64,000 nucleotides of DNA, taken from NCBI GenBank assembly GCA_050299555.1, contig JBNKWA010000072.1, positions 3,648 through 67,647 of the forward strand, written 5' to 3'. The stretch's first letter is position 1. Each line of letters starts with the position of its first letter. Origin of the DNA: JBNKWA01 sp050299555 (GTDB lineage: Bacteria; Pseudomonadota; Alphaproteobacteria; Rhodobacterales; Rhodobacteraceae). Positions 8,842 through 17,968 of the stretch are shown here, piece by piece. Below the pieces are notes generated by a model. That model saw nothing but the letters and a program-made list of their open reading frames with translations. It was not told the origin of the DNA and made no database searches. The translations under genes and the position numbers were made by a program.

Positions 8842-11229
8842 CTAATTCAGGTCGATCCGGAAACCCTTGGACTTCCAGTACACATCTGCCAGCCCCACGG
8901 CGCGGTCGATGCTGTTGCCCCCCGGCACCGCCGCACCATGATCTGCCAGTACCTTCTCCATCGCCGCCTCGCTGGCGGGGCCGAACGCACCATCGACGGT
9001 CAGCCCGCCGCCGAGATCGTTGACAAGCTGCTGCGCGGCGCCGTCGACCGCCTTGGCCGGCAGGCTGGCCAGCGTCGCCCGGGCCGAGTCCGCCGCCTCG
9101 GAATTGCCAAGCGCCGCCGTCTTGGCCGCCCGCACCGCCGCGTCGATGGGGGTCATGCCCGGGATGCCAACCTCGGCGATCAGCCGCGCGGCATAATCGC
9201 CGCTGCGTCCGTCGCCGCGCTCCAGCCCCAGGTCGAACCACTTCAGCGCATTGGCATAGGCACCGCTCTCGCCCAGCGCCCCGCTGGCCCAGAGCCGCCC
9301 GAGATTGCGCGGCGCCGTCGGATGGCCGCCCTCGGCCGCCTTCTTGAACCACTCCGCCGCCTGCCCGGGATCCTCGGCCACACCCGCCAGCCCGTCGCGA
9401 TAGACGAAGCCGAGGTTGTCATAGCCATAGATGTCGCCGCGCTCGGCCGACTCGCGCCAATAGCGCAGCCCGCGGGCCGGATCGGAATTCGGCGACTCAG
9501 GGTCGATGAAATAGGTGCCAAGCTCGTTCATCGCGAAGGTGTGGCCAAGCTCCAGCGCCCGCGACAACAGGGTGAAGCCCTCCTGCCGCTCGGCCGGAGT
9601 GGCGCCATAGCGAAGCAACTGCTTGCCGAGCCCGTGATAGGCGTAAGGGTCGCCCCGGTCGGCGCCCTCGCGGTAAAGCGCCACCGCCTCGGGCGGGATC
9701 GGACCGCCGGACTTGCCCTGGGTGGCCGCGTCCTCGTTGGCGATCAGCAGGCCCAGCGCGTAAAGCGCCCTTGTATGGCCGAGCTCGCGCGCCTTCTCGA
9801 ACGAGGCCCGGGCGGCGTCGAAATCCTTCAGCGCCAGTTCGGCGCGGCCAAGCTGATAGTGGAAGCGCCCCTCATCGGGATAGGCCGCCACCGCCTGCCG
9901 GCAGGCGGCCAGCGCCGCATCGGGGTCGATCTCGTTGGGGAACCGCGCCAGCCCGGCGCCGTCGGGGTCCAGGTGGTCGCCCGCCTCGCGGTCGCACGGA
10001 TCGGCCTCCAGCGCCAGTTGCACCACACGCTCCTCGCCGGCCACCGCGACGCGGAAGCTGTCGGTCAGCGCCGGCTGCTGCGCCTGCGCCGCCGGCACCT
10101 CGACCATGGCGCTGGTATAGATCAGCCGGTCGACCGCCTGCCCGTTCAGGCCGCCGCCGGGCGCGCCGGTGCGCCGGTCGTCGTCGCCGATCAGCGTCAG
10201 GTGTCCGCCCGACGGCCGGTCGATGATGGTGACGCCCTCGTCGGACCCGATGGCGTCCTTCAGCGCCGTGCCGATGGCCACCTCGGGTTCCAGCCGCGCC
10301 TGCAGCGTCACCGCCTCGCCGACCTGGGGCGCCGGCTCGTCGGTCGGGTCCACCACCACCGCCGCCGGGATCAGCACCAGGCCGCGCGACAGCGTCAGGC
10401 TTTCGGTCGGCGCCGCCTCGGCCAGCCGCAGCACCTCCTGCGGGCCGCCGAAGGCCACCGGCTCGATCAGGGTCGAGCTTTCCCACGGCACCTGCTTGCC
10501 CTCGGTGCGCTCGAAGACCAGCTTGCGCACCTGTTCCAGCAACTGCGGCACGGCGGTATCGGGGCCGGCCCGCGCCACCTCGACCAGCGAGCCGGTATAG
10601 GGGCTGTTGGGGCCGTCGCCGTCATAGGCCACGGTGCCGGGCGAGGTCGAGAAGGCCAGAAGCGAGTTGACCGGCGCGGTCAGCGTCGAAAAGCCGTCGC
10701 GGGTCTCGCTGAGGCTGCCGGAAAGGTCGGTCATCAGCTTGGTGTTGCCGAACGGATTGTCACGGCAACTGTCCAGGATCACCATCTGGATGCGGGCCCG
10801 CGCGCCGAGGATATCGACGATGCTGTTCAGCGATATGGTCTCGAACGGCACGTCATAGGCATCGTCGAGATCGGCATCCGCCGGCACCAGATAGTTGCCG
10901 CCGGCGATCTGCAGCCCGTGGCCGGCATAGTAGAAGACCACCTCGCTGTCCTTGTCGACGTCGCGCAGCACCTGGCGCAGCATCGCCTCGAAGCCGCGCT
11001 TGCCAAGGTCGTGGTACTCGAACACCACATACCCCGCGTCGGACAGGAAGTCGGCCACCAGGCGCGCATCGGCGCCGGTGTTCTTCAGATCGGGCGCCAC
11101 CACATAGTCGCTGTTGCCGATGACCACGGCATAGCGCTTCAGCGGCCCTGCTGCGGTTTCGGCCTGTGCGGCAAGCGGCGCCACCGCCAGCATGCCAAGC
11201 AGGGCAGCGGCCTTCATCCGGACATCCAT
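8842..11229 (-). CDS. Secreted caspase-like protein with Sel1 repeats and peptidoglycan-binding-like end
   Basis: 795 residues. After a signal peptide (about 1-23) comes a caspase/C14 domain (about 31-250) with the catalytic dyad H104 in YYAGHG and C155 in ILDSCRDNPF. Residues about 420-700 hold TPR/Sel1-type helical repeats (ALYALGLLIA, AYHGLGKQLL, AMNELGTYFI, GYDNLGFVYR). The last 70 residues resemble a peptidoglycan-binding fold (LTVDGAFGPASEAAM). The start is backed by GGGAG 8 bases upstream. It lies 27 bases after a small lipoprotein gene, probably as an operon. Both catalytic residues are present, so it is likely an active periplasmic cysteine protease; the target is unknown. Linkage to T6SS rests on position only. 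Confidence 0.85.
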   Translation of the reverse strand: MDVRMKAAALLGMLAVAPLAAQAETAAGPLKRYAVVIGNSDYVVAPDLKNTGADARLVADFLSDAGYVVFEYHDLGKRGFEAMLRQVLRDVDKDSEVVFYYAGHGLQIAGGNYLVPADADLDDAYDVPFETISLNSIVDILGARARIQMVILDSCRDNPFGNTKLMTDLSGSLSETRDGFSTLTAPVNSLLAFSTSPGTVAYDGDGPNSPYTGSLVEVARAGPDTAVPQLLEQVRKLVFERTEGKQVPWESSTLIEPVAFGGPQEVLRLAEAAPTESLTLSRGLVLIPAAVVVDPTDEPAPQVGEAVTLQARLEPEVAIGTALKDAIGSDEGVTIIDRPSGGHLTLIGDDDRRTGAPGGGLNGQAVDRLIYTSAMVEVPAAQAQQPALTDSFRVAVAGEERVVQLALEADPCDREAGDHLDPDGAGLARFPNEIDPDAALAACRQAVAAYPDEGRFHYQLGRAELALKDFDAARASFEKARELGHTRALYALGLLIANEDAATQGKSGGPIPPEAVALYREGADRGDPYAYHGLGKQLLRYGATPAERQEGFTLLSRALELGHTFAMNELGTYFIDPESPNSDPARGLRYWRESAERGDIYGYDNLGFVYRDGLAGVAEDPGQAAEWFKKAAEGGHPTAPRNLGRLWASGALGESGAYANALKWFDLGLERGDGRSGDYAARLIAEVGIPGMTPIDAAVRAAKTAALGNSEAADSARATLASLPAKAVDGAAQQLVNDLGGGLTVDGAFGPASEAAMEKVLADHGAAVPGGNSIDRAVGLADVYWKSKGFRIDLN

Positions 11230-11256
11230 GGCTCAGTCTCCCTCAGAGCGCGCGGA

Positions 11257-11553
11257 TCAGCCCCAGGAGCCGCCGCCGTCATCGTCGTCATCGTCGAAGA
11301 TCGGGCGGCGCGGCGTCGGTGCGGGGGCCGGTGCGGGGGCTGGTGCCGCCGGCGCGGCCGCGCCGGGCGCCTGCTGCGCGGCGGCGCCATCGGGCACGAC
11401 AACCGGTTCCGCCGGCGCGGGCGGCGGTGGTGGAGGCGCTTGCACGCAGGCGGTCACCACGGCCGCAGCGGCAAAGCCTGCCGCCAGCGCGATCCGTGCG
11501 GCCCGCCTGGCCCTTGCATTGTCCCGGTCTGGTCCTGTTCCCTTCGCAGCCAC
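11257..11553 (-). CDS. Small Pro/Ala-rich lipoprotein
   Basis: 98 residues. A basic N-terminus and a hydrophobic stretch lead to a lipobox-like VVTAC (Cys at about 36). Then come runs of Pro and Ala and a tail with seven Asp-like acidic residues (FDDDDDDGGG). I recognise no family. The GTG start is favoured by a strong GGGAGGGG 3 bases upstream. It is the first gene before the caspase-like gene, and the pair is likely co-transcribed, so it may anchor or partner the caspase protein in the envelope. Confidence 0.6.
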   Translation of the reverse strand: MAAKGTGPDRDNARARRAARIALAAGFAAAAVVTACVQAPPPPPPAPAEPVVVPDGAAAQQAPGAAAPAAPAPAPAPAPTPRRPIFDDDDDDGGGSWG

Positions 11554-11746
11554 GCGCCCCTCCCTTCATGCACCCGTATTGATTATGCGAGGCTACCAGA
11601 CCGTATTCGCGATGGCACCCCATAAGATTGCCGATACTGTGCGTCTTGGCACCATTTTCTGCCGCAAGGCATCCGGGGCCGGGCGGCCATGGCCTGCGCC
11701 CGGTACCGTCGATTTTCCATTGTCATCCCAGCCAAGCCCCGTAAGG

Positions 11747-11757
11747 TCGTAAGACCA
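11747..11757. promoter_or_regulatory. Possible FadR-type GntR operator upstream of TRAP operon
   Basis: TCGTAAGACCA fits the FadR-subfamily consensus TNGTNNNACNA and contains the inverted repeat GGTC-GTAA-GACC. It lies 67 bases before the dctP start. GntR regulators commonly control sugar-acid operons, but no such regulator gene is visible here. Confidence 0.35.
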
Positions 11758-11823
11758 AGAAGTTGGGCGGCACGGGTCGAACGTCGATCCGAAGCGGCCC
11801 TACAAAGGGAGGAGAGAGACGAA

Positions 11824-12843
11824 ATGATACCAACGGTTCGTACCCTGGCGCTTGCCGCAAGCTGCGCCGCCCTGGTCGCAGGCAGCGCCGCAGCGCAGAC
11901 CCATCTGCGCATCCAGACCCACTACACGCCCGACCAGACCTCAGGAAAGCTGGCCGGACAGTTCGTCGAGGACATCCAGACGATGTCGAACGGCGAGATC
12001 GAGATCGAGATGTTCTACGGCTCGTCGGTCGTGGCGACCGTCGAAACCTTCGATGCCGCGGCCAACGGCATTCTCGACTGCGACATGACCGGTGGCGCCT
12101 ACCAGACCGGCAAGAACCCCGCCTTCCAGTTCGTCGGCGACATCATGGGCGGCTACGACACGCCCTATCAGCAGCTGAGCTGGCTGTATTACGGCGGCGG
12201 GCTGGAAGCGGCGCAGGAGCTTTACAACTCTTTCGGCATGCAGCTTGTGGGCTGGTGGCTCTATGGCCAGGAATCCATGGTCTCGACCAAGCCGCTGGCC
12301 GGCCCCGACGACCTGAAGGACTGGAAGTTCCGCTCGCCCCCGGGCATGGAAACCGAGATCTTCGCAAATCTCGGCGCATCGCCCATCGTGATGGACTTCA
12401 CCGAGGTGTTCACCGCGCTTGAAACCGGCATCATCGACGGCGCCGACTATTCCGGCCTGGCGAACGACGAATCGATCGGCCTGTTCGAGTTGGCCTCGCA
12501 TGCGACCTATCCCGGCTTTCACTCGATGCCGTCCGACCACCTGGCCTGCAACAAGGCGGTGTGGGACGGTCTTCCGGAGAACCATCGCCGGATCATCGAG
12601 GTCGCGATGGAGAAGCTGGCGCTGCGCACCGCGCTGACGGCCGAGAAGACGAACGCCGAAGCTTCGGCGCGGCTGACCGAGCAGGGCATCACGCTGCACA
12701 ACTGGTCGGCCGAGGATCGCGCCGCCTACCGTGCGGCCGCGCAGACTGCGTGGGACGACTGGGCCACCCGCAGCCCCGAGGCCGCGGCGCTGGTCGCCAG
12801 CCACAAGGCCTACCTGGCGCAGCTCGGCCTGATCTCCCAGTGA
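11824..12843 (+). CDS. dctP: TRAP transporter substrate-binding protein (DctP family)
   Basis: 339 residues; signal peptide with cleavage after AGSAAA. The mature protein has the DctP-family fold, including DLKDWKFRSPPG and the FTALETGIIDGADYSGL region that carries ligand-contacting residues. It captures a substrate, usually an organic acid, in the periplasm and delivers it to the DctQ-DctM permease. ATG 11824 is set by GGGAGGAGAG just upstream. It is first in a five-gene operon, and a 22-base hairpin follows it, which would favour more binding protein than permease. The co-encoded dioxygenase and UxaA-type dehydratase point to a sugar-acid-like substrate. Confidence 0.92.
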   Translation: MIPTVRTLALAASCAALVAGSAAAQTHLRIQTHYTPDQTSGKLAGQFVEDIQTMSNGEIEIEMFYGSSVVATVETFDAAANGILDCDMTGGAYQTGKNPAFQFVGDIMGGYDTPYQQLSWLYYGGGLEAAQELYNSFGMQLVGWWLYGQESMVSTKPLAGPDDLKDWKFRSPPGMETEIFANLGASPIVMDFTEVFTALETGIIDGADYSGLANDESIGLFELASHATYPGFHSMPSDHLACNKAVWDGLPENHRRIIEVAMEKLALRTALTAEKTNAEASARLTEQGITLHNWSAEDRAAYRAAAQTAWDDWATRSPEAAALVASHKAYLAQLGLISQ

Positions 12844-12859
12844 TGTGCTGACAGACAAC

Positions 12860-12881
12860 CGGGCGGCCCCAGGGCCGCCCG
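12860..12881 (+). other. Intercistronic hairpin between dctP and the small permease gene
   Basis: CGGGCGGCCC / GGGCCGCCCG forms a ten-base perfect stem with almost no loop, in the 67-base gap after dctP. No T-tract follows. Such hairpins stabilise the upstream mRNA or cause partial termination, so the binding protein is made in excess. Confidence 0.6.
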
Positions 12882-12910
12882 ACGTTGCCTCTGCCCTTTC
12901 GGAGACGGCC

Positions 12911-13723
12911 ATGGTCAAGGACGACACCAGCGTCTGGCTGGGCGGCATGCGCGGGCCCATGCGCCTTGCCGCCACGATCCTCGGCGCGATCACACTGGCA
13001 CTTGTCGCCTATCTGTGGCTGGGCGCGATGTTCGGCTGGTCCGACGTGGGCATGAAGGAGTTCCTCAGTCCGCGCAGCCATCCGATCGTGGCCACGACCA
13101 TGATCGTCGCCGCCCTGGCGCTGCTGGCCGCCTCCATCTACCTGTCCGACTTTCGCGGCACCATCGAGACCCGACCGACCGGACCCTTCGACATCGCGTC
13201 GCTGGTCTGCGCACGCCTGTCGATGATCGCGATCGTCCTGGTGGTCATCGTGATGATGTACGAGGTCGTCTCGCGCTATGTGTTCGAAGATCCGACGCTC
13301 TGGGCCAACGAGTTGGCACTCTGGATCGCCGGGTTCCTGTTCCTGCTCGCCGGGCTCTATGCCATGCAGCAGCGCAGCCACATCCGCATCTACATCGTCT
13401 ACGACATCATGCCACGCTGGATGCAGAAGACCTCCGACGTGATCTCGGTGCTGCTGATCTGGACCTTTGCGCTGGCGCTGATCTGGGGCGGCTACAACGA
13501 GGCGCGCGACAAGTTCCTGCGCTGGGAGACCTTCGGCACCGCCTGGGATCCGCCGATCCCCGGCACGCTCAAGTCCGGGATCCTGTTCATCATCCTCTTG
13601 GTCTCGATCCAGGCGCTGTCCAACCTGATCGCCGACTGGAACCGGGCACCCGAGCATCACTCGCCGCTCGACGACATCGACGAGACCGAGATCGAGAACA
13701 TCAAAGCCACGCTGAAGGATTAG
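12911..13723 (+). CDS. TRAP transporter small permease (DctQ family)
   Basis: 270 residues with several membrane spans, including two in the first 80 residues that form an N-terminal extension, then the conserved DctQ core (VVSRYVFEDPTLWANELALWIAGFLFLLAG). It pairs with the large permease encoded 4 bases downstream. ATG 12911 has GGAG at proper distance; an in-frame start at 12845 would place the hairpin inside the coding region and is less likely. Confidence 0.88.
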   Translation: MVKDDTSVWLGGMRGPMRLAATILGAITLALVAYLWLGAMFGWSDVGMKEFLSPRSHPIVATTMIVAALALLAASIYLSDFRGTIETRPTGPFDIASLVCARLSMIAIVLVVIVMMYEVVSRYVFEDPTLWANELALWIAGFLFLLAGLYAMQQRSHIRIYIVYDIMPRWMQKTSDVISVLLIWTFALALIWGGYNEARDKFLRWETFGTAWDPPIPGTLKSGILFIILLVSIQALSNLIADWNRAPEHHSPLDDIDETEIENIKATLKD

Positions 13724-13727
13724 CTAC

Positions 13728-15335
13728 ATGGTCGATGTGGGGACGCTCTCACTGATCCTTCTCATTGCGATGTTCGTGCTTCTGGCCATCGGCATGCCGC
13801 TGGGCTTCGCCTCGGCGACGCTGGCGGTGGTGGTGCTGGTGCTGAAGTTCGGGCCGGACCTGCTGTTCGGGCGCTTCGGGATGGGGCCGCTGAACGTGCT
13901 CGGCCAGGCGGTCTACCGGCAGATGACCAACTACGTGCTGATCTCGGTGCCGCTCTTCATCTTCATGGCCGCCCTGCTGGAGCGATCCGGCATCGCCCGC
14001 GACATGTACTCCTCGCTCAACGTCTGGCTGTCGCGGACCCGCGGCGGCATCGCCATCGTCACCTCGATCATGGCCGTCATCATGGCGGCGATGTCGGGGA
14101 TCATCGGCGGCGAGGTGGTGCTGCTGGGCCTGGTGGCACTGCCGCAGATGCTGCGGCTGGGCTACAACCAGAACCTCGCCATCGGCACCATCTGCGCCTC
14201 GGGCAGCCTCGGTACCATGATCCCGCCCTCGATCGTGCTGATCTTCTACGGGCTGATCACCGAGACCTCGATCAAGTCGCTGTTCACCGCGGCCTTCGTG
14301 CCGGGCTTCATCCTGGCCGGCTGCTATATCGTCTACATCGTCGTGAGGACGCAGCTGAACCCCGACCAGGCGCCGCTGCCCGATCCGGTGCCAGGAGAGC
14401 CCGAAGGCGCGCAGAAGGCGGGCTATTTCCTCGGCTTCCTGTCGCTGCTTCTGTCCGGCATCAGCGCCGTGCTGCTGCTCAGGGCGGTGTTCTTCACCCT
14501 GGTGGGGTTCAACACCGTGCGCGAGGGTCTCGACCCGATCCCCCTCGGCATGGTCAGCGACCTGCCGTGGCTCGGCGGCGCGCTGGTGCTCGGGCTGGTG
14601 CTGGTCTTTGTCGTGCTCGGCCGCGAGCGCTGCCGCGAGGGCTGGCAGCTCGGCAAGGGCCTGGTGGCGCCGATCATCGTCATCGGCGTCGTCCTGGGCT
14701 CGATCTACGGCGGCATCACCGGCATCACCGAGGCCGCCGGCATGGGCGTGGTGGCGGTCTTCCTGATCTCGGCCATCCGCCGCGAGATGACCTTCGAGAT
14801 CGTCTGGGACAGCCTGATGCGGACGCTGAAATCCACCGGCACGATCATCTGGGTGACCATCGGCGCCGCCTCGCTCGCCGCCGCCTACACGCTGGCCGGC
14901 GGCCCCACCTATGTCGCCAACCTGATCGTCGGCTCGGACCTGCCCACCACCGGCGTGCTGCTGGTGATGATGCTGATCTTCCTGATCATGGGCATGTTCA
15001 TGGACTGGGTCGGGATCGTGCTTCTGATCATCCCGGTGTTCCTGCCGATCGTGAAGGCGCTGCCGGTCGAGGAACTGGGCCTGACCGGCGCGCTGGCCGA
15101 GAACCCCTCCTATGTCGCGATCTGGTTCGGCATCCTGTTCTGCGTCAACATGCAGGTGTCGTTCCTGTCGCCGCCGTTCGGCCCGGCCGCCTTCTATCTG
15201 AAATCGGTGGCGCCGCCGCACATCACGCTGCCCGACATCTTCCGCGGCTTCCTGCCCTTCATCATGCTGCAGCTTCTGGTGCTGGCGCTAGTGCTGTTCT
15301 TCCCCGAGATCACCATGATCTTCGCCGGGGGCTGA
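13728..15335 (+). CDS. dctM: TRAP transporter large permease (DctM family)
   Basis: 535 residues with about a dozen or more membrane spans. DctM motifs are visible: PLFIFMAALLERSG, SGIIGGEVVLLG, GTICASGSLGTMIPPSI, and FMDWVGIVLLIIPVFLPIV near the end. It is the sodium-coupled transport subunit. At 535 residues it is longer than the classic 430-residue DctM because of a loop and extra spans at about 215-320, as in the larger subgroup of TRAP permeases. It ends 7 bases before the dioxygenase gene. Confidence 0.92.
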   Translation: MVDVGTLSLILLIAMFVLLAIGMPLGFASATLAVVVLVLKFGPDLLFGRFGMGPLNVLGQAVYRQMTNYVLISVPLFIFMAALLERSGIARDMYSSLNVWLSRTRGGIAIVTSIMAVIMAAMSGIIGGEVVLLGLVALPQMLRLGYNQNLAIGTICASGSLGTMIPPSIVLIFYGLITETSIKSLFTAAFVPGFILAGCYIVYIVVRTQLNPDQAPLPDPVPGEPEGAQKAGYFLGFLSLLLSGISAVLLLRAVFFTLVGFNTVREGLDPIPLGMVSDLPWLGGALVLGLVLVFVVLGRERCREGWQLGKGLVAPIIVIGVVLGSIYGGITGITEAAGMGVVAVFLISAIRREMTFEIVWDSLMRTLKSTGTIIWVTIGAASLAAAYTLAGGPTYVANLIVGSDLPTTGVLLVMMLIFLIMGMFMDWVGIVLLIIPVFLPIVKALPVEELGLTGALAENPSYVAIWFGILFCVNMQVSFLSPPFGPAAFYLKSVAPPHITLPDIFRGFLPFIMLQLLVLALVLFFPEITMIFAGG

Positions 15336-15342
15336 GCGGCCA

Positions 15343-16296
15343 ATGCTGAGCGCCAGTCAACGCGACGGTTTCGCCCGCGACGGCTACCTGGTGGTCGAGG
15401 ACGTGCTCGACCAGCGAACCGTGCTCGACCCGGTGCGGCGCGAATATGCGGACCTGCTCGATGGCCTCTACCGCCGCTGGCACGCCGAGGGCCGGGTGGC
15501 GCCGCCGCCCGACGGCCTCGACTTCGACGGCCGGCTTCTGGCCGCCTATCGCGCCGGCTGCGACTGGTTCCAGCCCATGGACATCTCGCTGCCCGGCGAC
15601 CGGATCACCGCCGACACGCCGATGCATTTCGGCCCGGCGGTGTTCGACATGGTGACCAGCCCGCGGCTGCTCGACCTGGTCGAGGACCTGATCGGCTCCG
15701 AGATCACCTCGAACCCGATCCAGCACGTGCGGATCAAGCCGCCGGCGACGACCCTGCGCGGCGACGAGGTCCGCGCCCACATCACCGCCACCGACTGGCA
15801 CCAGGATCGCGGCGTCACCCACGCCGAGGCGGACACGACCACCATGGTCACCGTCTGGTGCGCGGTCTCGGACGCCACAGTCGACAACGGCTGCCTGCAG
15901 GTGATCCCGCGCGGCAGCGTCGATCGCATGCTGCCGCATTGCCCCAAGACCCAGACCGCGATTGCCGACGGCTTCATCGACGAGGCCGCCGCGCGGCCGC
16001 TGCCGGTGCGCTCCGGCGGGGTGGTGATCCTGCACCCGCTCACCCCCCATTCCTCGCTGGTCAACCGCACGGACGGTTTCCGCTGGTCCTTCGATCTGCG
16101 CTACAACGTCACCGGCGAGCCCACCGGACGGTCGCATTTCCCCGCCTTCGTCGCCCGCAGCCGCGCCGAGCCGGCCAGCGCATTGCGGGACTGGCGCAGG
16201 TGGCGGCAGATGTGGGAAGATGCCCGGGCGCGGCTGGCAACGCAGCCGCATGTCGACATTCACCGATGGACATCGGACGCGCCCTGGTGCGCGTGA
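15343..16296 (+). CDS. Phytanoyl-CoA dioxygenase-family Fe(II)/2-oxoglutarate oxygenase
   Basis: 317 residues of the PhyH family. The iron ligands are visible as WHQD (the HxD motif) and a later His in LHPLTPHSS; the Arg in FRWSFDLRY should bind 2-oxoglutarate. These enzymes hydroxylate a C-H bond of a small molecule. It sits in the TRAP operon just before the UxaA-type dehydratase, so it probably acts on the imported compound, for example oxidative removal of a substituent before the sugar-acid step. The substrate cannot be read from sequence. Confidence 0.85.
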   Translation: MLSASQRDGFARDGYLVVEDVLDQRTVLDPVRREYADLLDGLYRRWHAEGRVAPPPDGLDFDGRLLAAYRAGCDWFQPMDISLPGDRITADTPMHFGPAVFDMVTSPRLLDLVEDLIGSEITSNPIQHVRIKPPATTLRGDEVRAHITATDWHQDRGVTHAEADTTTMVTVWCAVSDATVDNGCLQVIPRGSVDRMLPHCPKTQTAIADGFIDEAAARPLPVRSGGVVILHPLTPHSSLVNRTDGFRWSFDLRYNVTGEPTGRSHFPAFVARSRAEPASALRDWRRWRQMWEDARARLATQPHVDIHRWTSDAPWCA

Positions 16297-16312
16297 CCGG
16301 GAGCTGACCGAA

Positions 16313-17824
16313 ATGCCGGACTTCGTTCGCCTTGATGGCTCGGACAACGTCGTCACCGTGGTGCGCGCCATGGAGGCGGGCGCGCGGGTCGAGACCGTCA
16401 CCACCACCTCGCTGGTCCCCCGGGGCCACAAGGTGGCGACCGCCGCCATCGCCCGGGGGCAGCCGGTCCGCAAGTTTGCCCAGGTGATCGGCTACGCGGC
16501 CGAGGACATCGCCCCCGGCGCCCATGTCCACACCCATAATGTCGAGTTCCGCAACACCGACATCGCCTACGAGTTCGGCACCAACCTCAGGCCCGCCACC
16601 ATGGTGCCCGAGGCGGAACGCGACACCTTCATGGGCTTCCGCCGCGCCAATGGCAGCGTCGGCACCCGCAACTACATCGCCGTGGTCACCTCGGTGAACT
16701 GCTCGGCCACCGCCGCCCGAAGGATCGCCAATGCCTTCGGCCCGGACGAGCTTGCCGCCTATCCCAATGTCGACGGCGTCGTCGCCTTCGTGCACGGCAC
16801 CGGCTGCGGCATGGCCGACGCGGGCGACGGGTTCGAGGCGCTGCAGCGGGTGATGTGGGGCTATGCCCGCCATCCCAACCACGCCGCGGTGCTGATGGTG
16901 GGCCTCGGCTGCGAGATCAACCAGATCGACTGGCTTCTGGAAGCCTACGGGCTGAAGCAGGGGCCGACCTTCCAGTCCATGAACATCCAGGACGTGGCCG
17001 GGCTCAGGCGCACCGTCGAGAAGGGGATCGAGAAGATCCGCGCCATGCTGCCCGAGGCCAACAAGGCGGTGCGCGAGCCGGTCCCGGCCTCCGAGCTTGT
17101 CGTCGGCCTGCAATGCGGCGGCTCGGACGCATGGTCGGGGATCACCGCCAACCCCGCGCTCGGCCGCGCCTGCGACATCCTCGTCGGCCAGGGCGGCACC
17201 GGGGTACTGGCCGAAACCCCCGAGATCTACGGCGCCGAGCACCTGCTGACCGCCCGCGCCGCCGACCGCGCCACCGGCGACAAGCTGGTGGGCCTGATCC
17301 GCTGGTGGGAGGACTACACCGCCCGCAACAAGGGCTCGATGGACAACAACCCCTCGCCCGGCAACAAGAAGGGCGGGCTGACGACAATCCTCGAAAAGTC
17401 GCTCGGGGCGGCGGCCAAGGGCGGCACCACGCCGCTGACCGGCGTCTACAAGTACGGCGAGCCGGTCCGGGCCCGCGGCTTCACCTTCATGGACAGCCCC
17501 GGCTACGACCCGGCATCGGTCACCGGCCAGATCGCCTCGGGCTGCAACCTGATCGTCTTCACCACCGGCCGCGGCTCGGCCTTCGGCTCCAAGCCCGCGC
17601 CCTGCATCAAGCTGGCCACCAACTCGGAAATGTATACCCGCATGACCGAGGACATGGACATCGACTGCGGAACCATGCTGACCGGCGAGGCGACGCTGGA
17701 ATCGAAGGGCCGCGAGATCTACGAGATGATGCTCAAGGTCGCCTCGGGCGAGCGCTCCAAGTCCGAGGCCCAGGGCCTGGGCGACTACGAGTTCGTGCCC
17801 TGGCAGATCGGCGCGACGATGTAG
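16313..17824 (+). CDS. UxaA-family (altronate/galactarate-type) dehydratase
   Basis: 503 residues. An N-terminal SAF-like domain (about 1-95, with the HVHTHNVEF segment) is followed by the large catalytic domain of the UxaA/GarD family (about 105-495). Conserved marks include GSVGTRNYIAVV, GTGCGM, GLGCEINQ, QCGGSDAWSG and DNNPSPGNKKGG. Family members remove water from hexonates such as altronate or galactarate with an iron cofactor. ATG 16313 has GGGAG 9 bases upstream and gives the family's usual length. It is last in the operon, which suggests uptake, oxidation, then dehydration of a sugar-acid-like compound. Confidence 0.88.
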   Translation: MPDFVRLDGSDNVVTVVRAMEAGARVETVTTTSLVPRGHKVATAAIARGQPVRKFAQVIGYAAEDIAPGAHVHTHNVEFRNTDIAYEFGTNLRPATMVPEAERDTFMGFRRANGSVGTRNYIAVVTSVNCSATAARRIANAFGPDELAAYPNVDGVVAFVHGTGCGMADAGDGFEALQRVMWGYARHPNHAAVLMVGLGCEINQIDWLLEAYGLKQGPTFQSMNIQDVAGLRRTVEKGIEKIRAMLPEANKAVREPVPASELVVGLQCGGSDAWSGITANPALGRACDILVGQGGTGVLAETPEIYGAEHLLTARAADRATGDKLVGLIRWWEDYTARNKGSMDNNPSPGNKKGGLTTILEKSLGAAAKGGTTPLTGVYKYGEPVRARGFTFMDSPGYDPASVTGQIASGCNLIVFTTGRGSAFGSKPAPCIKLATNSEMYTRMTEDMDIDCGTMLTGEATLESKGREIYEMMLKVASGERSKSEAQGLGDYEFVPWQIGATM

Positions 17825-17856
17825 GACCGGAGCCCGTCGCTTTTTCGCGCTCCTTG

Positions 17857-17906
17857 TCGCGCCCGGGCCGCGCCCCGCCCACCACCCTCGCGCCCCGGGC
17901 GCGATC
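17857..17906. repeat. GC-rich palindromic repeat, copy 1
   Basis: About 50 bases bounded by the inverted repeat TCGCGCCCGGG / CCCGGGCGCGATC, in the gap after the dehydratase gene. It is on the opposite strand to copies 2 to 4 but closely similar in sequence. Confidence 0.7.
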
Positions 17907-17968
17907 GGCGCCGCACCCGGCAAATCCGGCGTGACCGACCGACGCGGCTGATGTGATAGGGAGACACC

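Noticed and set aside
13749..15221. 490-codon minus-strand frame across the TRAP large permease
   Set aside because: His/Asp/Gln-rich shadow of a GC-rich membrane protein gene; no ribosome site or family motif.
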